From the NCBI GenBank assembly GCA_027622495.1, contig JAQBYL010000096.1:1-11526 (forward strand): DNA of 11,526 nt, given 5' to 3'. A model generated the notes under the pieces. That model was not told the origin of the DNA. It saw only the letters and a list, made by a program, of their open reading frames with translations, and did no database searches. Source of the DNA: Pseudomonadota bacterium. GTDB lineage: Bacteria > Pseudomonadota > Gammaproteobacteria > Pseudomonadales > Azotimanducaceae. The translations under genes were made by a program, and so were the position numbers. Below, one piece after another: positions 7,262-11,526 of the stretch (position 1 is the first letter of the stretch; every line of letters begins with the position of its first letter).

Positions 7262-8941
7262 ATGGTGTTAACTACCTCCTGTCCAACTCAATGTGTGCTG
7301 CGCGTGACCGACCAAACCAATATTTATCAGAACGACCTGGATCAATGCCCGGCAAACTATCAGGCCCTGTCGCCGCTGTCGTTTCTGCTGCGTGCCCGCG
7401 ACATCTATCCTCATCGGGTGGCGGTTATCCACGGTGAACGGCGAATCACCTGGGCCGAGACTTACGCGCGAAGTGCTCAGTTGAGCGCAGCACTTGCTGG
7501 TTGCGGAGTAAGGCGTGGCGATACGGTGGCCATCATGGCGGCGAACCCTCCCGCCATGTTCGAAGCCCATTTCGGGGTGCCGATGGCGGGTGCTGTTCTG
7601 AACGCGATAAACACCCGGCTCGACGCGGCAATGGTGCGGTTTATTCTGCAGCATGGTGAAGCCAGGGTATTTCTGGTGGATCGTGAGTTTTCAGATGTGG
7701 CCGGCGAAGCCCTCAAGGGGTTGATCAATCCCCCGCTCATCGTCGCGATTGACGATGATCTGTGCGAGACCGGCGAACTCCTGGGCGAAACGGAATACGA
7801 GGCATTCATCGATGTCGCCGCCGATGACTTCTGTATGACCCTGCCCAGCGATGAATGGGATGCCATCAGCCTGAACTACACCAGCGGCACCACCGGGAAC
7901 CCCAAGGGTGTCGTCTATCATCACCGTGGCGCCTACCTGAATGCCGTGTCCAACGCGCTGACCTGGAATATGGGTGAACACCCGGTGTATCTGTGGACCT
8001 TGCCCATGTTCCACTGTAACGGATGGTGTTTTCCGTGGACGCTTGCGGTTAACGCAGGGACCAGCGTGTGCCTTCGGCAGGTCCGTGCCGACAAGGTTTT
8101 TAAAGCCATTGCCGAGCACCGGGTCGATCACTTCTGCGGCGCACCGGTGGTGTTGAATACGCTACTTTCGGCAAGCGCTGATCTGAAAGCGCTGGTTAAG
8201 CATCCGGTGAAAGCCATGACAGCGGGAGCAGCACCGCCGGCGGCGATCATCGGCGGAATCCAGGCTCTGGGTATGGATGTGACCCACGTCTACGGCCTGA
8301 CTGAGACCTATGGTCCGGTCACACTGTGTGCCTGGCAGGACGATCTGTGGGGTACGCATGACCAACAGACGCAGGCATCGTTGAAGGCTCGGCAGGGCGT
8401 TCGCGGGCAGATGCTCGAAGGGTTGATGGTTGCGGATCCGCAAACTCTGGAGCCCGTGCCGATGGATGGCAAAACCATGGGCGAGGTCTGCATGCGCGGT
8501 AACAACGTGATGAAGGGTTATTTGAAGAATCCGCAGGCAACGGCCGAAGCCTTTGCCGGCGGCTGGTTTCGATCCGGCGATCTTGCCGTGTGGCATCCGG
8601 ATGGCTACATCCAGATCAAAGACCGTTCCAAAGACATCATTATTTCTGGTGGTGAAAACATCTCCAGTATTGAAGTGGAAGATACGTTGTATGCCCATCC
8701 GGCGATTCTGGAAGCCGCCGTGGTTGCGCGGGATGATGAGAAGTGGGGTGAAACACCCTGTGCTTTCGTTACGCTGCGTCCGGGCCAGACCCTCACGGAA
8801 GCGCAGGTGATCGCCTATTGCCAGGCCAATCTGGCGCGCTTCAAGGCACCAAAACATGTGGTTTTCTGTGAGCTTCCGAAGACTTCTACCGGTAAAGTGC
8901 AGAAGTTTGTTCTTCGTGATAAAGCTAATAACTTACAATAA
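7262..8941 (+). CDS. Acyl-CoA synthetase (AMP-forming), DmdB/medium-chain-like
   Basis: Adenylate-forming ligase that activates a carboxylic acid to acyl-AMP and then acyl-CoA, feeding beta-oxidation or related catabolism. The motifs are complete: P-loop YTSGTTGNPKG (206-216), PMFHCNGW (248-255, typical of the branch holding methylmercaptopropionate-CoA ligases and several medium-chain synthetases), GLTETYGP (345-352), the RSGD motif (437-440), hinge region KDRSKDIIISGGENISSIEVE (453-473), and catalytic lysine K545 in STGKVQKF. The substrate cannot be decided from sequence alone. The ATG at 7262 gives 559 residues, but the first 14 do not resemble the family; a GTG at 7304 (545 residues, beginning TDQTNIYQNDLDQ) fits the family N-terminus better. 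Neither has a clear Shine-Dalgarno. It is divergent from sppA, and murF follows 22 bases later, so the two may be cotranscribed. Confidence 0.92.
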   Translation: MVLTTSCPTQCVLRVTDQTNIYQNDLDQCPANYQALSPLSFLLRARDIYPHRVAVIHGERRITWAETYARSAQLSAALAGCGVRRGDTVAIMAANPPAMFEAHFGVPMAGAVLNAINTRLDAAMVRFILQHGEARVFLVDREFSDVAGEALKGLINPPLIVAIDDDLCETGELLGETEYEAFIDVAADDFCMTLPSDEWDAISLNYTSGTTGNPKGVVYHHRGAYLNAVSNALTWNMGEHPVYLWTLPMFHCNGWCFPWTLAVNAGTSVCLRQVRADKVFKAIAEHRVDHFCGAPVVLNTLLSASADLKALVKHPVKAMTAGAAPPAAIIGGIQALGMDVTHVYGLTETYGPVTLCAWQDDLWGTHDQQTQASLKARQGVRGQMLEGLMVADPQTLEPVPMDGKTMGEVCMRGNNVMKGYLKNPQATAEAFAGGWFRSGDLAVWHPDGYIQIKDRSKDIIISGGENISSIEVEDTLYAHPAILEAAVVARDDEKWGETPCAFVTLRPGQTLTEAQVIAYCQANLARFKAPKHVVFCELPKTSTGKVQKFVLRDKANNLQ

Positions 8942-8963
8942 GTTACGGATGTAAACTAAAGCA

Positions 8964-10325
8964 ATGTCTCTATGGAATTGGGCTGATCTCGTCGCTGCGG
9001 TCAATGGACGAGCAGGCGATGTTGCTCCACCGGCGCTTGATGGCGTTGCGATTGACTCGCGCCTGGCGGTACCCGGTGACCTGTTCGTCGCCCTGACAGG
9101 GGATCCCGGACCGCGTTTTAATGTGGGCTACCGGTCCAACCGCGATGGTCACGACTATGTTGCGGCGGCGTTTGCGAACGGTGCCGCGGCGGCACTGGTG
9201 CACAGGCAAGTAGATGCACCGGTGCCACAGATACTGGTCAAAGACACGCTCGATGGCCTGTGGGACCTGGGCCGTGCGGCCAGGCAACGGTTTCATCAGC
9301 CGGTTCTGGCCGTGACCGGCAGCAGCGGCAAGACCACCTGCAAGGCCATGTTGTCAGCCGCCCTGGGTGGCTTTGCCACCTCTGGCAGCCTCAATAACCA
9401 TCTTGGTGTGCCGTTGTCGCTGGCGCGAACACCGGCCGATGCCGTGTGTGCGATCTACGAGATCGGGACCAATCATCCCGGAGAGATCGCGCCGCTTTCC
9501 AGACTGGCTCGACCAGACGTCGCGATCGTGCTGAATGTGCACCTGGCGCATGCGGCTAACTTTGCAAGTCGAGCTGATATAGAGGTTGAAAAACTCAGTA
9601 TATCTAGTGGGTTACAAGAGAATTCTCATCTTATTATAGAAGAAAGCCTGGCGCTGCCTGAAGGCCCCTGGGAGATCATCCGTTTTGGCACTTCTGCAGG
9701 GGCGGATGTACGGCTCCTGAACTATGCGGGGGATCTGGCCAGCTACAGTGTGTTTGGTCGTGAGGTCAGTGCTCGGGTTCCGGGTGGTGGTCTGCATCGT
9801 GCGACCACCCTGGCGGCAGTCATTGCCGCTGTGCACGCGGCAGGTTCGGACGTTGCCTGTGCAACCGACCTTGCCGATGCGGTGCTGCCGGAAGGGCGCG
9901 GGACCAGCGAGATGATTGCCGGTGTTAGGCTTGTTGACGACAGTTACAACGCGAATCCTTCAAGCATCAGGGCGTCGATTACCAGTTGGGCCGCGCAACC
10001 CGGTGACCGGCACATTGCAGTTGTCGGTGAAATGCTCGAGCTTGGACCAGACTCGGCTGCCCATCACCGTGACCTTGCCGTGGTTTGCGCGGGGCTGGAT
10101 CTGGTTTTTTGCGTAGGGGCCGGCGCACACGACACCCATAAAGCTCTGCCTTCGGATCAGGCCGCTGGTTACTTCGACCGGGCTGATGCGGATCTGCTGG
10201 ATGCCTTGATGGGCGTGTTGCAGCCAGGAGACAGCGTTCTGCTGAAGGGTAGCAACCGTGTGTTCTGGAAATCCGGCTTTGCGGACAAGCTGCGCGCGCG
10301 AATCAAATCAGATCTCGAAAAATGA
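8964..10325 (+). CDS. murF: MurF-type ligase (UDP-MurNAc-tripeptide:D-Ala-D-Ala ligase)
   Basis: ATP-dependent cytoplasmic Mur ligase that adds D-Ala-D-Ala to the UDP-MurNAc-tripeptide, the last soluble step of the peptidoglycan precursor. Length, 453 residues, is normal. The N-terminal substrate domain has GVAIDSRLAVPGDLFVAL (27-44); the central ATPase domain has P-loop TGSSGKTT (118-125), NNHLGVPL (144-151), EIGTNHPGEI (166-175) with the Mg2+ ligand E166, and K210 at the likely carbamylated-lysine position; the C-terminal domain has DDSYNANP (325-332) and LLKGSN (427-431). Oddities: an extended loop PGPRFNVGYRSNRDGHD (48-64), NVHLAHAANF (191-200) where typical MurF has N..AAHLEGF, and KLSISSGL (210-217) in place of the usual KGEIF-like sequence. 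It is not next to other dcw genes, so it could be a second copy or a divergent paralogue. There is no strong Shine-Dalgarno. Confidence 0.85.
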   Translation: MSLWNWADLVAAVNGRAGDVAPPALDGVAIDSRLAVPGDLFVALTGDPGPRFNVGYRSNRDGHDYVAAAFANGAAAALVHRQVDAPVPQILVKDTLDGLWDLGRAARQRFHQPVLAVTGSSGKTTCKAMLSAALGGFATSGSLNNHLGVPLSLARTPADAVCAIYEIGTNHPGEIAPLSRLARPDVAIVLNVHLAHAANFASRADIEVEKLSISSGLQENSHLIIEESLALPEGPWEIIRFGTSAGADVRLLNYAGDLASYSVFGREVSARVPGGGLHRATTLAAVIAAVHAAGSDVACATDLADAVLPEGRGTSEMIAGVRLVDDSYNANPSSIRASITSWAAQPGDRHIAVVGEMLELGPDSAAHHRDLAVVCAGLDLVFCVGAGAHDTHKALPSDQAAGYFDRADADLLDALMGVLQPGDSVLLKGSNRVFWKSGFADKLRARIKSDLEK

Positions 10326-10334
10326 GAACTCAAA

Positions 10335-10350
10335 CGTTTCATGTGAAACA
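10335..10350. promoter_or_regulatory. parS-like palindrome (candidate ParB site)
   Basis: GTTTCATGTGAAAC at 10336-10349, in the context CGTTTCATGTGAAACA, matches 14 of 16 bases of the widely conserved chromosomal parS sequence TGTTTCACGTGAAACA. The two differences are the first base and one central base (CATGTG instead of CACGTG). It lies 10 bases after the MurF stop, outside coding sequence. A 6-bp inverted repeat with 2-base centre can arise by chance and no parA/parB genes are in the window, so this is a candidate only. Confidence 0.35.
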
Positions 10351-10430
10351 AACTGGCAACTGCTTGAATTCCGGTGAGTTTTGACCAATTCGGCCAAGGC
10401 TGCTGATTATTTGTAATATATTGGTTTAGG

Positions 10431-10724
10431 TTAGTATCTTAATCCATTGATATAATTAAATTTATCGGATTTGCGTCGACGTAACTCGGGGTCGATGTTA
10501 TTGCCAGGCTGTTCCTTCACTTTCCTCAAGCGCGCCGCACTCAGCAACAGGACACCCAGCGCCAGGGTCGCCATCCCTGCGAAAAGGAGCAGCAGCCAGA
10601 TGGAAGCAAAAACCACGCTGATCCAGAAACCTGTCGTGGCGGTACCGAGAATCACAAGCCAGTGACGCTGCCGCACACGGGTGGGGTCGGGTTGTTGTGC
10701 CTGCTGCCTGCTGCGTGGGTCCAT
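10431..10724 (-). CDS. Small two-helix membrane protein, unknown function
   Basis: I do not recognise this 97-residue protein. From the ATG at 10724 it has a polar, Arg/Gln-rich N-terminus (1-21), then about 43 hydrophobic residues (22-64) that fit two membrane helices with a tight turn, starting HWLVILGTATTGFW and ending LALGVLLLSAARL. A basic tail with RRRKSDKF follows. The positive charges on both flanks suggest both ends face the cytoplasm. AGAGAG lies 5-6 bases upstream of the ATG; a GTG at 10727 would add one residue. The last codons are much more AT-rich than the neighbours. It is convergent with murF. The strong terminator at 10835-10866 lies upstream on the same strand, so its expression may depend on read-through or an unseen promoter. 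Coding status is likely, not certain. Confidence 0.6.
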   Translation of the reverse strand: MDPRSRQQAQQPDPTRVRQRHWLVILGTATTGFWISVVFASIWLLLLFAGMATLALGVLLLSAARLRKVKEQPGNNIDPELRRRKSDKFNYINGLRY

Positions 10725-10834
10725 CACGACTCTCTAACGGGAATGATGGGGACGCAAGGCTAGGTCGCACGCCAGCGGGCGCTTGACACACTGAGCCATT
10801 CGATTGCCGGTAGTGGCCAGAATTGCCTTGACCA
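10725..10834. other. Gap between the small membrane protein gene and the terminator
   Basis: No gene is seen. The minus strand would carry the 5' leader of the small membrane protein gene. A TTGACA hexamer at 10783-10788 on the plus strand has no matching -10 element, and no convincing minus-strand promoter was found. Confidence 0.4.
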
Positions 10835-10866
10835 CAAAAAAGAAACCCGGCGGGGGGACCGCCGGG
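10835..10866 (-). terminator. Strong intrinsic terminator, minus strand
   Basis: In minus-strand RNA the arm CCCGGCGG (10866 to 10859) pairs perfectly with CCGCCGGG (10853 to 10846) around a 5-base loop, and the tract UUUCUUUUUU follows at once (10845 to 10836). That is the classic GC stem plus U-run. The plus strand has only an A-tract before the stem and no T-run after it, so the element acts on transcripts running leftward from the hydrolase gene. It lies about 240 bases past that gene's stop and about 110 bases before the small membrane protein gene. Confidence 0.9.
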
Positions 10867-10985
10867 CAATTCCACTAGGAGGAGTCACACGTATTGGGCA
10901 GAAATCCTGCCCTAAGGTCATTCGTGCCTTTGGGGGGAGAAACTCGAACGACAGGGCCTATTTAAGACCAACTGCCCGGGCAGTT
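10846..10985 (-). ncRNA. Candidate structured RNA (attenuator-like leader, 3'-UTR or sRNA)
   Basis: Several pairings fit minus-strand RNA. A perfect palindrome, AACTGCCCGGGCAGTT, lies at 10970-10985. An 8-bp stem pairs 10952-10945 with 10924-10917, enclosing a 20-base C-rich loop. A 6-bp hairpin spans 10896-10912. A 10-bp long-range helix joins 10979-10970 with 10871-10862. The 8-bp and 10-bp helices each contain one G-U pair that would be an A-C mismatch on the plus strand, which favours the minus-strand RNA. The long-range helix uses the same bases (10862-10866) as the 5' arm of the terminator and the same bases as half of the palindrome, so these forms exclude one another. CUCCUCC (10884 to 10878) is unpaired and anti-Shine-Dalgarno-like. 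It matches no known riboswitch that I recognise. Confidence 0.4.
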
Positions 10986-10997
10986 CCGGACCTCGGT

Positions 10998-11045
10998 CAC
11001 ACATTTCCAGTGCCACACATTTCCAGTGCCACACAGTTCCTGCAG
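10998..11045. repeat. 16-bp tandem repeat, two exact copies and one degenerate
   Basis: The unit CACACATTTCCAGTGC occurs exactly at 10998-11013 and 11014-11029. A degenerate third copy (CACACAGTTCCTGCAG, 11030-11045) follows, and then CACACAC begins a possible fourth. The array lies in the gene-free stretch after the hydrolase stop. Unit length is not a multiple of three. Confidence 0.85.
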
Positions 11046-11106
11046 CACACACTTAGTGAAACGTCGCCGTGAACCAGTATCAGCACACTGGTGGCGATTT
11101 ATTCCT

Positions 11107-11526
11107 TCAGCACTCTTTCAGCACGTCGGGATCCCCGTGCCAGGGCAGCAGACCGCGGCGGGCATGATCGGTGATGTCAACGAACGGATATTTGATGATC
11201 TGGAAGTAGGGCGAGTAATCGAAGTCGCTGGGGGTACAAAGGCGCGGATTGCGCCGGTACAAACGCATCTCCTGGTCCGGGCTTTTCTGGATCAAAGGCA
11301 GGATCGGAAAATCCGACCGACCGAATGCCTCGGCAATCATCACGGAACAGACCGTCCGGGTGGAATCTCCCACGTTCTGCCGGAACAGGGTTGATCGGAA
11401 GCGGCGCGGAAAGAGAGCCCAGGGCAACAGAAAGCGCAACAGGTCAAAAATGTGGCGTACGTCATAGGGCACCCCGAGACGACTGGTGGCGTAGCCAAGC
11501 ACGCGGCCAGCCTGGTCACTCGTCAA
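11107..11526 (-). CDS. YiiX/NlpC-P60-like permuted papain-fold hydrolase, C-terminal part
   Basis: The gene enters from the right edge of the window, so only about 139 C-terminal residues are visible; the TTG at the edge is probably an internal leucine codon. Visible motifs are LGVPYDVRHIFDLLRF (about 17-32 of the visible part), TVCSVMIAEAFG (58-69) with C60 the likely catalytic cysteine, and a tail RRNPRLCTPSDFDYSPYFQIIKYP (91-114). The Y-D then C-S pattern followed by a TP-DFD-SP-F segment resembles YiiX-like/lipo-like members of the permuted NlpC/P60 (LRAT-like) cysteine hydrolases, in which the catalytic histidine precedes the cysteine and so would be outside this window. These enzymes act on amide or ester bonds in cell-wall or lipid substrates; the substrate here is unknown. 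The family assignment is from memory of motifs and is moderate. Confidence 0.65.
   Translation of the reverse strand: MTSDQAGRVLGYATSRLGVPYDVRHIFDLLRFLLPWALFPRRFRSTLFRQNVGDSTRTVCSVMIAEAFGRSDFPILPLIQKSPDQEMRLYRRNPRLCTPSDFDYSPYFQIIKYPFVDITDHARRGLLPWHGDPDVLKEC

Noticed and set aside
7272..7280. Near-perfect Shine-Dalgarno AGGAGGTAG on the minus strand
   Set aside because: The only in-frame start nearby is about 22 bases away, too far for normal initiation. It lies in the coding region of the divergent gene and is probably chance.
10783..10806. Perfect TTGACA -35 hexamer on the plus strand
   Set aside because: No TATAAT-like element lies 16-18 bases downstream, and no plus-strand gene follows.
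10917..10956. tRNA- or tmRNA-like T-arm (GTTCGAG on the minus strand)
   Set aside because: The flanking 5-base stems do not pair as a T-arm and no acceptor stem, anticodon arm or CCA end is present.
10877..10965. Mini-ORF of about 23 codons from a TTG at 10894 after AGGAGGAG (plus strand)
   Set aside because: TTG start, no recognisable peptide, and the bases are better explained by minus-strand RNA pairing. The AGGAGGAG is the complement of the CUCCUCC segment noted there.
11005..11035. Sigma-54 promoter from TGGCAC in the 16-bp repeats (minus strand)
   Set aside because: The -12 element needs GC in TTGCW; here the matching position reads ATGTG, so the invariant GC is missing.
11026..11394. 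Plus-strand open frame opposite the hydrolase
   Set aside because: It is antisense to a gene with recognisable motifs, and its translation has no family features.

Overview
The window looks like ordinary chromosome from a GC-rich (I estimate high-50s % GC), Gram-negative, gammaproteobacterium-like organism, possibly marine. The reasons are a bacterial-type glutathione reductase, a 67K-type (double-domain) SppA, a predicted lipoprotein alkaline phosphatase, a Na+-coupled amino-acid symporter and tight gene packing. No IS element, integrase, tRNA, rRNA or CRISPR array was seen. The organism assignment is inference.

Layout. 1-174: leader of the first gene, with no convincing gene. 175-4720: three plus-strand genes with ATGA stop/start overlaps: glutathione reductase (gor), a PhoA-type alkaline phosphatase with a lipoprotein signal, and an AGCS-family Na+:alanine/glycine symporter with a large extra loop. 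4762-5322: a plus-strand YkvA/DUF1232 membrane protein, probably the last gene of that transcript. 5420-7207: signal peptide peptidase SppA on the minus strand, convergent with it. A hairpin at 5357-5380 lies between them. 7262-10325: an acyl-CoA synthetase and a stand-alone MurF-type ligase on the plus strand, divergent from sppA. 10326-10430: a short convergent gap with a near-match to the ParB site parS. 10431-10724: a small two-helix membrane protein on the minus strand. 10725-11106: a gene-free stretch with a strong minus-strand intrinsic terminator, a set of mutually exclusive RNA pairings and a 16-bp tandem repeat. 11107-11526: the C-terminal part of a YiiX/NlpC-P60-like cysteine hydrolase on the minus strand, cut by the window edge.

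How the genes fit together. The first operon combines thiol redox balance, release of phosphate from organic phosphoesters outside the cytoplasm, and amino-acid uptake. The phosphatase and symporter suggest nutrient scavenging. SppA clears cleaved signal peptides, the acyl-CoA synthetase activates a carboxylic acid, and MurF completes the UDP-MurNAc-pentapeptide precursor (or is a paralogue, since it is outside a dcw cluster). No dedicated defence or mobile system is visible. The least explained part is the minus-strand RNA element at 10835-10985, which lies between the hydrolase and the small membrane protein gene and has terminator/antiterminator-like geometry.
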